Assembly: GCF_037976825.1 (NCBI RefSeq)
Contig: NZ_CP150269.1
Span: forward strand, 6,382,501-6,446,500
DNA from: Paenibacillus sp. FSL K6-1330
GTDB taxonomy: Bacteria; Bacillota; Bacilli; Paenibacillales; Paenibacillaceae
Length of the DNA: 64,000 nucleotides
Direction of reading: 5' to 3'
Part shown: positions 16,649 through 25,707 of the stretch, piece by piece
Layout: the number at the start of each line of letters is the position of its first letter
Position numbering within the stretch: the stretch's first letter is position 1
Notes under the pieces: model-generated
Told to the model about the DNA's origin: nothing
The model's database searches: none
What the model saw: only the letters and a program-made list of their open reading frames with translations
Program-made: the position numbers and the translations under genes

Positions 16649-18874
16649 CTAGCGTCGGGCCGAGATATCTGCTTTCATGGGCTGCCTTGCCGCATGCTTT
16701 TCGTGTTCCCCATTCAGCATTTTTTCCAAACGGTTGGCCTGCCGCGCTGCAAGCATAGACAGATCGAATTCCCGGTCATTTCGATGATCATCCATCTCAC
16801 GAAAATCGACCGCAAGGGCACGATAGCGCATCAGGATATCCATACCGGCCCGGGCTGCTTCAACCGATCTGGCGGGATCTCCTCCCGTCCGGTGCCAATC
16901 TGCGAGGGCAGCCAGCTTCAGCACGGCTCGGGTTTGTTTGACATCATTGAACCGATCCCGATCGATGGCCGCTATATACCAGGCTGTCGCTTCTTCCGAT
17001 TCACCTCTGAGCGAGTAAGCCTCTGCCAGCTTCCAGCTCAGCCCCGGGTGATTCGGTGCATACACCAAACTTCGCTTCAGCAGCGGGATTCGCTGGCTTG
17101 GGGGAAGCCAATCCGCCAGGCTCAGTGCCGCCTCCGTGTTGGCAAGGTTCCACCTTAACGAGGATTGGAGGAGCGCGATCTGCCGTCCGGGCGGTTCCGA
17201 TGCGGCCCATCGCTCTTTGACCTCGCTGATGCCCAGCGCGGCAGCGAGAAGAACCCAGCATACGAGCAGAACGATCGCTGTAACCCTGAGCAATGGCAGC
17301 AACGGCCGATTTCCCCGGTTCCCTTCATAAACGGCTAGCAGCTGCTTCCCTATTTTGAAGGGTTTGCGTCTTTGAGCTGCGATAGGTCCATTCTGCACTT
17401 CCCGACCAGAAGAGGCCGCAGCGAAGCCCATTACTGTAAGCCACAACAGCAGCAGCCATACCAGCCCAAAGCTCCAGTCAAAGTCCACCGCCGCGTGTCC
17501 GATCAGCACGAAAGCAGCGGGCATGAGTCGGGAGTTCACAGCAATGAGCCCCGCAACGATAAAGCTAACCAGAACAAGGACAAGCAGCAACCCGATCAGG
17601 CCCGCATTCAGCAGGATATCCATGTATCCGCTGTGCACCTCGGCACCCACGTAGGGCTGGGACTGAATGGCAAGGTAGGATTGCCGCCACGTCTCCCCTC
17701 CCCGTCCCAGCCACAGCGACGACCGGGCCAGCTGCCATGCGTCGCTGTACATGAGGCGGCGCGCGCTCAGCGTTGCCGCGCCGCCCAGAGTCCGATCCTG
17801 CACCTGATGCAGGATCACCGCTCCGGCTGCGGCAGCCAGCAGCGCCGCAGCCCCCAGGGTCCCTGGCGCGGCATACCGCCGCCACGGGTCCCCGCTGTGC
17901 CGCCAGCGGCACAGCAGCAGGCCGGCGAGGACGCCGCCGGCCCAAAGCCCGGCCAGCCATAGCAGGCCGGGCAGCACGGCTGGCGCCAGCTTGGCCTCAG
18001 CCAGCTGGCGGTACAGCAGCGCCGCGCTCTCCAATGGCGCGGCGGCAGCCACCAGGAGCGGCGCGAAAGCACGCCGCTCCTGGGCGAATCCGGCCGCGCA
18101 CGCGAGGGCGGCCGCGAGCCAGGCGCCGCGCGACTCCGTCAGGAGCAGCGCGGCGGTGTAGGGCAGCAGCGGCAGCAGGGCAGCCGCTGCGCGGAGCGTG
18201 CCCGTCCGGGTCCGCAGGACGGACGGCAGCGCGAACAGCCGCTCCAGCAGGAAGGCGGCCATCACGGCCCCGAACACGTTCGGGTACTGAAGCAGGCCAC
18301 CAAGCCTCGCGCCCGTCGCGCTGATGTCCGCATCCGCCGTATGATAGATCCCATACGGCAGCTCCAAAAGCCCATATACGGCAAGCAAAGCACTGCCGCA
18401 CAGCACAGCACCCATCAGATGCCAACCCGCCTGCATCATACGTAAGCCATCACCTGCACGGCATATACGCCAGGCGACAGCTGCAAAGGAGCCGTAGCTT
18501 CCCCACAGGATGATCTCTTTCATCGTGCCTTCCAGAGAGAGTGGTCGCCCGATTGCATGAAGCACATACATGAGAATCATTCCGCAGATGCACCCAAGCA
18601 CCACTCGCAAACCTTTATCCAAATTAACCAATCCAGGCATCATGCCAATGCCATGAATCTCCTGACCTTGGATTCCACCATGCCGTTTAGTTCCCATCAT
18701 AAGCAGCAGAAGCACTCCAAAACAGGCTCCGACCCCATAGATATCTCCATCAAAAAACATTCCGCTCCGGATACCTGCCACCAAGACAAGTGCAATCAGC
18801 ATCATCCCGCAATTACGATGTAGGGTCTTCCTTGCCATGAACCAACGCCCCCGTTCCCATGCATAACCATTCAA
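16649..18874 (-). CDS. O-antigen ligase-like membrane protein with TPR tail
   Basis: About 741 residues. Residues 1-490 hold a dozen or more membrane helices with the Wzy/WaaL (Wzy_C) segment around LLLTESRGAWLAAALACAAG. A large loop follows (LSARRLMYSDAWQLARSSLWLGRGGETW), then YVGAEVHSGYMDILLNAGLIG with the usual conserved histidine. The last 150 residues carry TPR-like helix pairs (LAEAYSLRGESEEATAWYIAAIDRDR). Such proteins polymerise or attach surface polysaccharides. I start at TTG 18874 because AAGGAG stands 9 nt upstream; ATG 18898 is an alternative. The middle (about 17750-18330) is far richer in G and C than the flanks. No other polysaccharide genes are near. Confidence 0.82.
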   Translation of the reverse strand: MNGYAWERGRWFMARKTLHRNCGMMLIALVLVAGIRSGMFFDGDIYGVGACFGVLLLLMMGTKRHGGIQGQEIHGIGMMPGLVNLDKGLRVVLGCICGMILMYVLHAIGRPLSLEGTMKEIILWGSYGSFAAVAWRICRAGDGLRMMQAGWHLMGAVLCGSALLAVYGLLELPYGIYHTADADISATGARLGGLLQYPNVFGAVMAAFLLERLFALPSVLRTRTGTLRAAAALLPLLPYTAALLLTESRGAWLAAALACAAGFAQERRAFAPLLVAAAAPLESAALLYRQLAEAKLAPAVLPGLLWLAGLWAGGVLAGLLLCRWRHSGDPWRRYAAPGTLGAAALLAAAAGAVILHQVQDRTLGGAATLSARRLMYSDAWQLARSSLWLGRGGETWRQSYLAIQSQPYVGAEVHSGYMDILLNAGLIGLLLVLVLVSFIVAGLIAVNSRLMPAAFVLIGHAAVDFDWSFGLVWLLLLWLTVMGFAAASSGREVQNGPIAAQRRKPFKIGKQLLAVYEGNRGNRPLLPLLRVTAIVLLVCWVLLAAALGISEVKERWAASEPPGRQIALLQSSLRWNLANTEAALSLADWLPPSQRIPLLKRSLVYAPNHPGLSWKLAEAYSLRGESEEATAWYIAAIDRDRFNDVKQTRAVLKLAALADWHRTGGDPARSVEAARAGMDILMRYRALAVDFREMDDHRNDREFDLSMLAARQANRLEKMLNGEHEKHAARQPMKADISARR

Positions 18875-18986
18875 CCTCGGCTGCTCCTTACACGGCATCC
18901 GTCCTTCTGGCCAAACCAGCTATTAGCCATTGTGGACAAGGACTTACGACGTTATTCTTTGAAGCAGCGTCTGTGATCTCATCGGG

Positions 18987-19151
18987 CTATAAGGCCGCTT
19001 GATCCCCTGGATTAAGGCTTCGAATGCCATCGCTTAGATGTTCCCCCGCAGAATCGGAATCACCGGCAATCGGGGTAAAGATATCTGCTCGATGCCAAAC
19101 TTTCTTGCGATATCTGGAAGTCCAAGCTTCGAAGTTTATACGTTCTGATCT
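18987..19151 (-). pseudogene. Possible gene remnant in the 318-bp gap
   Basis: The gap between the ligase gene and the next minus-strand gene has no complete gene. One minus frame is open between two stops for 54 codons with protein-like composition (INFEAWTSRYRKKVWHRADI, then FTPIAGDSDSAGEHLSDGIRS), but has no ATG, GTG or TTG with a ribosome site. It may be the tail of a lost gene or chance. Confidence 0.2.
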
Positions 19152-19153
19152 CT

Positions 19154-19194
19154 AAAAAAAGCGATGAAAGTGCAGTTGCACTTTCATCGCTTTT
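19154..19194. terminator. Terminator
   Basis: A perfect stem of about 15 bp (arms ending in GTGCA/TGCAC) with seven A's on the left and TTTT on the right. On the minus strand it ends the methyltransferase transcript 23 nt past its stop. Confidence 0.9.
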
Positions 19195-19216
19195 CCGGGA
19201 TCAACATGATGTGATT

Positions 19217-20392
19217 TTACGTTTCCGGCAGCAAGTCCTTGCACGCCCGCTCAAGATATGGCGAGGCGCTTAAAAAATCGCGGAACGCGGTATATTCCTG
19301 CCACAGCTTATCCCGATCTCCGGCAGAACCGCTAACCGCACGGATCAATATGTTTTTCGGTGTATGTTCCATATCAATAAACTCCAGCAGCTGCGTCTTG
19401 TAGCCCATCAGATCGAGGAGCTTGGCTCGAATGGCGTCCGTGGCAAGCGCTGAGAATCGTTCCTTCAGAATACCGTGGGACAGCAGCGGCTCCATAACAG
19501 GGCTTTGGACTTGAGAGAACAGCTCATGCTGGCAGCAAGGCACCGACAGAATAACCGAAGCACCCCAACGGACCGCTTTTTCCAGCGCAGCATCTGTTGC
19601 TGTATCACATGCATGCAGCGTGACCACCATATCCACCTGCTCCAGCTCGTCATATTCCGCAATGTCACCGACAAGAAACTGCAACTGGGTGTAGTTCAGT
19701 TTTTTCGCCAGCATACTGCAGTGTTCGATGACATCCGCCTTGAGATCCAATCCGACAATATTCAGCTTTCTGTGCGCGGTTACCGCCAAATAGTGATATA
19801 AAGCGAAGGTCAGATAGGATTTGCCGCAGCCAAAATCAACGATCGTCAGTGGACGGTCCTCCGGCAGGTGGGGAAGCACGTCCTCAACCATCTCCAAAAA
19901 CCGGTTGATCTGTTTGAACTTATCGTACCGGCGAGCAAATACTTTGCCGTCCTCACTCATGATGCCGAGCTCCACCAGAAACGGAACGGGCTCTCCCTCT
20001 TCAAGGATGTACGTCTTTTTCCGGTTATGAGACAAATCCGTCTTGGTCTTGGAGGCGGATTTGGTCAGAATCGAAACCTTGTATTTCTTCGAGATCAGTA
20101 CCTGATAATCTGCTTCCGGCGTATACATCATCGCTTGCCGGAATACATTCTCAAACATGTCAACCAGCACCGCCTCCGCCTCATCCGCTGGCACGTTCTG
20201 ATGGGTGACTTTGGTTCCGGAATAATAGGCGAACTGGTAGTGCAGCTTATTCTTGAGCTCTACAGGCTTAACCGTTACTTTGCTGTAAGTCATGCCTTCC
20301 CGCTTGCGAAGCTGGCTTAGCGTAGCCGTGATCAACGAGCCTTCTTCCATGATGTTATGAATCAATTTTCTTAATGCATCCAAAAGGCACAT
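19217..20392 (-). CDS. Class I SAM-dependent methyltransferase
   Basis: 391 residues. The N-terminal half (1-175) is a separate domain. The C-terminal half is a Rossmann methyltransferase: motif I VDFGCGKSYLTFALYHYL (about 190-207), an acidic residue in VGLDLK, then VTLHACDTATD and SVPCCQHEL. The CCQHE and LHACDTATD strings are typical of the METTL25/GSTCD-like (Methyltransf_32) group. The substrate is not known; RNA is often supposed. The ribosome site is weak. It follows the DUF6483-type gene by 36 nt, so they may share a transcript. Confidence 0.85.
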   Translation of the reverse strand: MCLLDALRKLIHNIMEEGSLITATLSQLRKREGMTYSKVTVKPVELKNKLHYQFAYYSGTKVTHQNVPADEAEAVLVDMFENVFRQAMMYTPEADYQVLISKKYKVSILTKSASKTKTDLSHNRKKTYILEEGEPVPFLVELGIMSEDGKVFARRYDKFKQINRFLEMVEDVLPHLPEDRPLTIVDFGCGKSYLTFALYHYLAVTAHRKLNIVGLDLKADVIEHCSMLAKKLNYTQLQFLVGDIAEYDELEQVDMVVTLHACDTATDAALEKAVRWGASVILSVPCCQHELFSQVQSPVMEPLLSHGILKERFSALATDAIRAKLLDLMGYKTQLLEFIDMEHTPKNILIRAVSGSAGDRDKLWQEYTAFRDFLSASPYLERACKDLLPET

Positions 20393-20428
20393 CTCGCTTT
20401 CTTTATGTGATAGACAGGTTAATCCCGC

Positions 20429-21112
20429 TTAGGTAAACGACTTGTCACCGTTTACCGCTGTATGTGGAAAACGACGGTTAAGCTCATCCATTCCTTCGTG
20501 GACTTCCTCCAGCGGAAGCCCGCCCTTCGCCAAATCCTCGGGCAGCTTCAGCTGCAATCTTTGATAGAACTGTACGGCTTCACTATATTCCATCTTGCCG
20601 TTATCCAGCAGTTGGTAAAGGGTGTTCTCCGCTTCCGCGTACATCCCCTGCTGCTCCGTATATGCATAGTAATCCCGCATCGCCGTCTCAGGCAATGCGT
20701 ATGACCTTAAACGTTCTCTCACCATACCGATCCGTTCCGTCAACCCGATCAGTTTGAGATCCGCTCCTTGCAGGGCTGACTTCAAATATAGCTGAAAAAC
20801 CTTGGTATAGAGCATAACAGCCTCTTCTTCACGCTCCAGGTCAAGCAGCAGGGATGCTTCCTCTTCCATAAGCCTGACGGCGCTTTGCAGCTTGTCCGCT
20901 TCCAAATAACCATGAATCCGAAATAACTGTTCAATATCGGCAGCGGACAATGAGCGAAGCAGATCCGAATTCAACCGGAACTGCCGTTTGAAGAGCTCAT
21001 CCAGCTCCCATAGGGCTTCTGTGTGCTTGCGCTCCTGCTTCAGCGAAAACACCTTGGCAATCATCTGTGTCATATCCTCAATTAGCCGCACGAGATAATC
21101 CCTGCGAAACAT
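20429..21112 (-). CDS. DUF6483-type helical repeat protein
   Basis: 227 residues, nearly all helical, soluble, with TPR-like pairs (about 100-200). The start MFRRDYLVRLIEDMTQMIAK is a sequence I recall as typical of DUF6483 proteins of Paenibacillus and relatives; the family's function is unknown. ATG 21112 is chosen because GGGGGTGGG lies just upstream; an in-frame ATG at 21142 has no site. The 255 bp upstream contain only the terminator of the next gene and, presumably, a promoter. Confidence 0.8.
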   Translation of the reverse strand: MFRRDYLVRLIEDMTQMIAKVFSLKQERKHTEALWELDELFKRQFRLNSDLLRSLSAADIEQLFRIHGYLEADKLQSAVRLMEEEASLLLDLEREEEAVMLYTKVFQLYLKSALQGADLKLIGLTERIGMVRERLRSYALPETAMRDYYAYTEQQGMYAEAENTLYQLLDNGKMEYSEAVQFYQRLQLKLPEDLAKGGLPLEEVHEGMDELNRRFPHTAVNGDKSFT

Positions 21113-21303
21113 TCGCCCACCCCCAACCTGCATCCATGACAAATGCAGTGTATTCTGATCTTGCCGGGTCCAGATCCCAACCGGATCACGATTAAATTGT
21201 AGGCTATCCGGGGCCAGAATTCCAGTAGCCGGCCCTCCCCCCCATTCTCGGCTCTATTTCAACGGCCGGACAAGCAAACGACGGAGAGTACGCTGGGCAC
21301 AAA

Positions 21304-21337
21304 AATAAAACGGATATCCCGCAAGGGGGTATCCGTT
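21304..21337 (-). terminator. Terminator after the alpha/beta hydrolase gene
   Basis: Stem AACGGATA.CCC against GGG.TATCCGTT (21309-21337), then TTATTTTTG on the minus strand. Confidence 0.8.
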
Positions 21338-21368
21338 CATTATAAACTATCGAAAGACTCTCATGCGT

Positions 21369-22160
21369 TTATTCATGCTCAAGCCGTCCCAAGAAAGAAG
21401 TGATGACTTCGCCGAGCTTCTCCGGCGTCTCCATCATACTCATATGTCCTGCGCCCTCGATTATGATTGGGGTCACGTTGTCATGATCTGTCGTAAAGGT
21501 ACGCTCTGCCGGAATCAATCCGTCTTTCTCCCCGGCTACCAGCAGAATAGGCAGAATGGACGCCGAGAGCACATCGCGTCGGTCCGGACGCTCACGCATC
21601 GCCAGCGCCGCTCCGATCGCTCCCTGAGGTGGCGTTAGATAACCTATCTCCTTCGCGCGCTGAATACATTCCGGCTTGGTATCCTTCGTATCCGGAGCGA
21701 ATAAGCCGGGCACCAATCCGTCAACAAAAGCCGTAATGCCCTCCCCTTGGATGGTGCTGACCGCCTTCACCCGCTTCTCCTTCGCTTCGTCCGAATCCGG
21801 GTAGCCTGTAGAATGAATCAGGCCGAAGGCGTTCAAACGAGAAGCGTAACGCTGGGCGAAGGAGAGCGTGATGTATCCTCCGAGGGAATGACCGAGTAAT
21901 GTTGCCTTCGGGATGTCGAGCTCATCCATCAATAGCAGCACATCGTCTGCCATCTGTTCAATGGTATACGATCCCATCGGTGCATCAGACCGCCCGTGAC
22001 CACGGAGATCCGGTACAATGACTCTGAAGCCTTGAAGAAATGGCAGGACCTGTTCCCAGTAGGCGGAGCTTCCGCAGAAACCGTGAAGCAGAATGACTGG
22101 CTCACCTTGTCCCTGATCAACATAACAAATCGTGCTGCCGTTGCATTGTACTTTTTCCAT
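21369..22160 (-). CDS. Alpha/beta hydrolase
   Basis: A 263-residue hydrolase. The oxyanion motif is LLHGFCGSS, the nucleophile elbow GHSLGG, the acid D in VAGEKDGLIP and the histidine in EGAGHMSM, so the triad is complete. The cap region (about 125-185) is helical. The family includes esterases, haloperoxidase-like and carboxylester hydrolases; the substrate is open. I start at ATG 22160 because AGAAGGG lies upstream; a frame extension to 22205 has no site. No signal peptide, so cytosolic. Confidence 0.92.
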   Translation of the reverse strand: MEKVQCNGSTICYVDQGQGEPVILLHGFCGSSAYWEQVLPFLQGFRVIVPDLRGHGRSDAPMGSYTIEQMADDVLLLMDELDIPKATLLGHSLGGYITLSFAQRYASRLNAFGLIHSTGYPDSDEAKEKRVKAVSTIQGEGITAFVDGLVPGLFAPDTKDTKPECIQRAKEIGYLTPPQGAIGAALAMRERPDRRDVLSASILPILLVAGEKDGLIPAERTFTTDHDNVTPIIIEGAGHMSMMETPEKLGEVITSFLGRLEHE

Positions 22161-22232
22161 AGCGATACCCTTCTTTCTATTCAGCGGATGCCATGTGACA
22201 GACACCCATTATTTTATAAAGAATGATCTATT

Positions 22233-22266
22233 ATTAAACAAAAACACCCCCGGCTGAAACGCCGTG
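22233..22266 (-). terminator. Possible terminator after yyaC
   Basis: ACACGGC and GCCG..GGTGT can pair with a bulge, then TTTTTGTTT on the minus strand, directly past the yyaC stop. Confidence 0.45.
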
Positions 22267-22268
22267 TC

Positions 22269-22808
22269 TTACGGCCTAAGGCCAAAGGCTATAGCGGCTT
22301 GCTTCGCTATCTGCTCCGCCATCCCCATGACTTGGTATAGGGACGTCACTTGAAGAGTCCAATACGGTTTCGGTCCATGGACATTCACAACTGCTGCCAC
22401 GCTGTAATCTCCCACTGCCGGAAGCCTCCCGCCGACGGACTGGGCAGGCGTCAGTGGACCCTCGCATGTAAAAAAATATCCGACTGACGAGGCTTGTCCC
22501 AGGCATGCATCAATGGCAATAATCGCCTTATCCTCAGGCAAACCTTGAAGCCTTGACTCAAGATTAAAAGCGTCGCACGGATCAGGCAGCGTCCCGATCA
22601 CATGCGGAAAACCGTATTCCATGAGCCGGCTTCCTGTAAGCGGTCCGAGTGCATCTCCTGTGGAACGGTCGGTGCCTATACATAAAAATACAATGCTGTC
22701 CAGCGAATGCCGCTGCGAAATCGACCGAAAAAAATCCGTCAGTTCATGCCCCGACATTTTAGCTTTTACAGCCTGTACGCCTGGCGTCTTGCCGGCTTGT
22801 TCGCTCAT
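22269..22808 (-). CDS. yyaC: Sporulation protein YyaC (GPR-protease fold)
   Basis: 179 residues. The motifs FLCIGTDRSTGDALGPLTGS and IIAIDACLG are the hallmarks of YyaC, a relative of the germination protease GPR and of hydrogenase maturation proteases. Its expression in B. subtilis belongs to sporulation; its substrate is not known. The start has AAGGAGGAGGG upstream. It stands alone, divergent from the DUF1128 gene. Presence of this gene supports a spore-forming host. Confidence 0.92.
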   Translation of the reverse strand: MSEQAGKTPGVQAVKAKMSGHELTDFFRSISQRHSLDSIVFLCIGTDRSTGDALGPLTGSRLMEYGFPHVIGTLPDPCDAFNLESRLQGLPEDKAIIAIDACLGQASSVGYFFTCEGPLTPAQSVGGRLPAVGDYSVAAVVNVHGPKPYWTLQVTSLYQVMGMAEQIAKQAAIAFGLRP

Positions 22809-22990
22809 GACGGCCCTCCTCCTTGATTACATCGCTTGAAACCTTGTCCCGCAGCCTGAAAAACCTTTTTTTCCTGATTTTAACCTATCTCTGTCTCCGA
22901 TGGCAAAAACATTGGTCGAGCCACACGGTAACATGGTACAATACAGGGACGAAAATCGTAAATCAGCCTATGAGAGGATGGTGTTAATCC

Positions 22991-23218
22991 ATGGATTTGA
23001 GTGAAAAATCCCAAGCCAATGTCGAGTATATGATTGAACAGATTAAAACCAAGCTTCGGATGGCTACAGGAGCTGCTATGCAAGCCTCCGCCTTCTCGGT
23101 TAACCAATATGATGACATTTATGATTTGTACGACATGGTCATAAATAAGCAAAACCTTAGTATATCGGAAGTGGAAGCTGTTGTCTCGGAGCTCGGGCAG
23201 TTGCGCGGGAACCAGTAG
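22991..23218 (+). CDS. DUF1128 (UPF0435) family protein, YfkK-like
   Basis: A 75-residue helical protein with the pattern NVEYMIEQIKTKLRMATGAAMQ, then YDDIYDLYDMV and FS/ISEVEAVVSELG. This is the DUF1128/YfkK family of Bacilli, of unknown function. The site GAGGATGGTG precedes the ATG. A strong bidirectional terminator follows at 23275-23320. Confidence 0.9.
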   Translation: MDLSEKSQANVEYMIEQIKTKLRMATGAAMQASAFSVNQYDDIYDLYDMVINKQNLSISEVEAVVSELGQLRGNQ

Positions 23219-23274
23219 ATCATCATTGCCCGAAAAGCTTGAAAAGATCAAAAAGAAGAGCCCTTGTATAGCTA

Positions 23275-23320
23275 AAAGCCCCCGGAACTTCGCTAATTTA
23301 AGCAAAGTTCCGGGGGCTTT
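23275..23320. terminator. Bidirectional terminator
   Basis: A long stem (AAAGCCCCCGGAACTT and its complement, plus GCT/AGC) serves the DUF1128 gene (+) and the pirin gene (-), which converge here. Confidence 0.92.
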
Positions 23321-23330
23321 CTGTCCTTCT

Positions 23331-24050
23331 CTACGGCATATCAATCATCACCACTTCTGAGTTCCCCTCACTTGAGTTCCCTCGGAATGTCAGCTCATGA
23401 CGGCGCTGTATCCTGGCCGCGTCACCCGCTGTAATATCAAACATGCCGTCTTCCGATGATATTTCGACTTGACCGCTAATCACATACAAATGCATTCTCC
23501 GACCTTCGGCCAGGCTGTACGTCAGTTCTTGTCCTGTCTCCAGTATGGTACTGTACATTACAACATCCAGCGACTCGGGCAAGCTGCGTTCCCCGTGGCC
23601 CGGCCCCATAATCGGAAGCACCTGGTTCAATTGCTGTTCTTTTGTAAAATCGCCTTGATGATGACTGGTCTCAAGGTTCGGCTCCGGAGGTAGAAACCAC
23701 ATTTCCAGATAGCGTACGTCCTCGGAAGATGAGGCATTCTTCTCTGCATGGTACACGCCGGAGCCTGTATTCACGACATGAATCGAACCGGGCGTCAGCT
23801 CCATTTCTTTCCCTGTATCATCTTCATACGTTAACGTGCCTTCCAGCACCAAATGGACAATGACCAAGTCATGATGAAATCTTCGATCAAAACCTTCCAT
23901 CGGTTTAAGCACATATTCATTATGTGCCAGCAAGCTTCCAAAATGCTCGTTATGTGGGTCTGTATAATCACCAAAGGAAAAGCTGAATTCACTATGAATC
24001 CCGTCTTTATGGGTCGTATGTCGTTCCGCTGCCGTCATGATTTTAATCAT
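23331..24050 (-). CDS. Pirin family protein (bicupin)
   Basis: 239 residues. The N-terminal cupin has FHHDLVIVHLVLEGTLTYED, GSIHVVNTGSGVYHAE and YLEMWF, the metal-binding pirin set; the C-terminal cupin (about 150-239) has MHLYVISGQVEIS. Some pirins are quercetin dioxygenases or redox sensors; no role can be fixed here. The gene begins after GGAGGTGACC and lies 65 nt after the asparaginase gene, so the two may be co-transcribed. Confidence 0.92.
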   Translation of the reverse strand: MIKIMTAAERHTTHKDGIHSEFSFSFGDYTDPHNEHFGSLLAHNEYVLKPMEGFDRRFHHDLVIVHLVLEGTLTYEDDTGKEMELTPGSIHVVNTGSGVYHAEKNASSSEDVRYLEMWFLPPEPNLETSHHQGDFTKEQQLNQVLPIMGPGHGERSLPESLDVVMYSTILETGQELTYSLAEGRRMHLYVISGQVEISSEDGMFDITAGDAARIQRRHELTFRGNSSEGNSEVVMIDMP

Positions 24051-24115
24051 GGCCGGTCACCTCCGCCGTTTTTACTAATCAATACCCCGGCGGTTTCCGG
24101 TCTAATCAGTCATGC

Positions 24116-25120
24116 TTACGTATGAGTCAGCCTAAATGCGGTTTCCACCCTGCCTACTTTAAGGCCTTCATCGTTGTATAAATCCTTGGGATACGCGGCT
24201 TTCAAGCGATCGATGGTTGTTTTGTTGTTATACCCGATTTGCTCCAATATGGACTCCGCTACCCAGCCCCATTCTTCTTCAGAGCCATCTGCAATCTTGA
24301 ACGAAATGCCTAGGTGCTCCTTCTTCAGACCCAAGCAGTACACACCTTTAAAGCCGCCCTTGGCCACAATATTATCATCTTCCAAAAGAAGGGTGTCCAC
24401 CTTGTGATTTCCCGCCACCATATAAGGAGATGCATGCATGGCCTCCGTAATTCGGATGACCGCCCTTTGTGTTGGCTCATCCTCAATAAGTTCCGGGGAT
24501 GCGAGCTTCATATAGGCTGTAGCCAGAGCACGAAGCGGCATGGCAAATACCGGCAGGCCGCAACCATCGGTTCCCAACCGGATATCTGAGGGAGCCAGTC
24601 CGGCCAAATCGGAAACCGTCTGAAGGATCTCCTGCTGCAGCGGATGTTCCGGCTGATCATATCCCGTCAGCGGATATCCTGCCATCTGGCAATAGGCCAG
24701 CATGCCATAATGCTTGCCGGAGCAATTATGGTACCATTTACGCTTGTCTCTCCGCTCTCGCAGAAGAGCTTCTTTATTTTCCTCATCCAGCGGCCAGCTG
24801 GACGCGCAAACCATGTGATCTTCGCTAATATTCACCTTGCGGGCAAAGCCTTCCAGCACTTCTATGTGAGCCGGCTCCGCCCGATGCGAGGCCGTCATGA
24901 TCGCGATTTCCTTATCCGTCAGTCCATAATGGTCAGCAAGCCCGCCGCGGATGGAGGGGATCGCCTGCATCGGCTTGGCCGAAGAGCGCGTAAATGCGAC
25001 ATATTCCGGATCTCCCGCGTAAGCCTGAACGCTTCCTTGTTCATTAACAATACATATATGTCCATTGTGGACGCACTCTAATATGTCCGCCCGATATTCA
25101 TTCACTAATACAGTGTCCAT
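24116..25120 (-). CDS. Asparaginase (Rhizobium etli/AnsA-unrelated type II family)
   Basis: 334 residues of the Asparaginase_II family (the thermolabile R. etli-type fold, unrelated to classical E. coli asparaginases). Seen motifs: FTRSSAKPMQAIP, ASHRAEPAHIEVL, CSGKHYGMLAYC and LGTDGCGLPVFAMPL, with the conserved Ser-Lys and Cys residues. It should release ammonia from asparagine in the cytosol. No signal peptide. Start supported by AGAAGGAG. The 282-bp gap to the plus-strand stress gene contains the two divergent promoters. Confidence 0.9.
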   Translation of the reverse strand: MDTVLVNEYRADILECVHNGHICIVNEQGSVQAYAGDPEYVAFTRSSAKPMQAIPSIRGGLADHYGLTDKEIAIMTASHRAEPAHIEVLEGFARKVNISEDHMVCASSWPLDEENKEALLRERRDKRKWYHNCSGKHYGMLAYCQMAGYPLTGYDQPEHPLQQEILQTVSDLAGLAPSDIRLGTDGCGLPVFAMPLRALATAYMKLASPELIEDEPTQRAVIRITEAMHASPYMVAGNHKVDTLLLEDDNIVAKGGFKGVYCLGLKKEHLGISFKIADGSEEEWGWVAESILEQIGYNNKTTIDRLKAAYPKDLYNDEGLKVGRVETAFRLTHT

Positions 25121-25319
25121 GTTGAATAACTCCTTCTATAACCGTCTGTGACCGTATTCCCGCCTTAGAAACCTCTTCATGCGTGGTACCTATATTCCTC
25201 GCTTATTCGAGGATTATTGCAAATCTGTATTCAGTATAGTACAAAAATCTGCAAATAACAGCAGGCTAAATTCCGCAGGGGACGGACACTCCATTTTATC
25301 TCCCGTTTCACGCTGTCCT

Positions 25320-25344
25320 GTTTCACGATGTGCCCTTAGGTTTA
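25320..25344 (+). promoter_or_regulatory. Candidate SigB-type promoter
   Basis: GTTTCA (25320-25325), a 13-nt spacer, GGTTTA (25339-25344), 59 nt before the GlsB-like start. One mismatch in each box relative to GTTTAA/GGGTWA. Weaker than the three other SigB-type sites in this window. Confidence 0.4.
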
Positions 25345-25402
25345 ATTACGAGATAAGCAAGCCCACTCGAAAAACATTGCTCTTTAAAAAGGAGGCGATC
25401 GT

Positions 25403-25660
25403 ATGTGGGGAATCATCATCAGCATCGTAATGGCAATCATCATCGGGATTATCGGGGATGCACTGGTTGGTCATGAAATGCCGGGCGGAATTATCGGATC
25501 CATGATCGCTGGTTTCGTGGGCGCATGGCTTGGACCATGGCTCTTCGGAGCATGGGGACCTGTCATTGGCGGATTTGCCATTGTGCCCGCTATCATCGGT
25601 ACAGCTATCTTCGTATTCTTGCTCGGTCTTGTTGCCAAGCTATTTAGACGTACAGCCTGA
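25403..25660 (+). CDS. GlsB/YeaQ/YmgE family stress membrane protein
   Basis: 85 residues, three hydrophobic helices with glycine-rich turns (GIIGDALVGHEMPGGIIGSM). The pattern of the transglycosylase-associated (GlsB/YeaQ/YmgE) family is clear, although no enzyme activity is known for it. The start has AAAAAGGAGGCG. The YtxH-type gene follows by 47 nt in the same direction; such pairs are often general-stress genes. A possible SigB promoter lies upstream. Confidence 0.9.
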   Translation: MWGIIISIVMAIIIGIIGDALVGHEMPGGIIGSMIAGFVGAWLGPWLFGAWGPVIGGFAIVPAIIGTAIFVFLLGLVAKLFRRTA

Positions 25661-25707
25661 TTCTCGTGTCTATATTCTTTTTATATTAACTAAAAGGAGT
25701 GAAAGTT

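Noticed and set aside
17372..17962. 196-codon and nearby long frames inside the ligase gene
   Set aside because: High GC keeps all frames open here; only the minus frame shows membrane helices and family motifs.
25121..25200. Possible T-box leader before the asparaginase gene (GGTACC near 25183)
   Set aside because: The T-box core (GGTGG.ACCGCG) is not present in the right orientation and no terminator/antiterminator pair was found.
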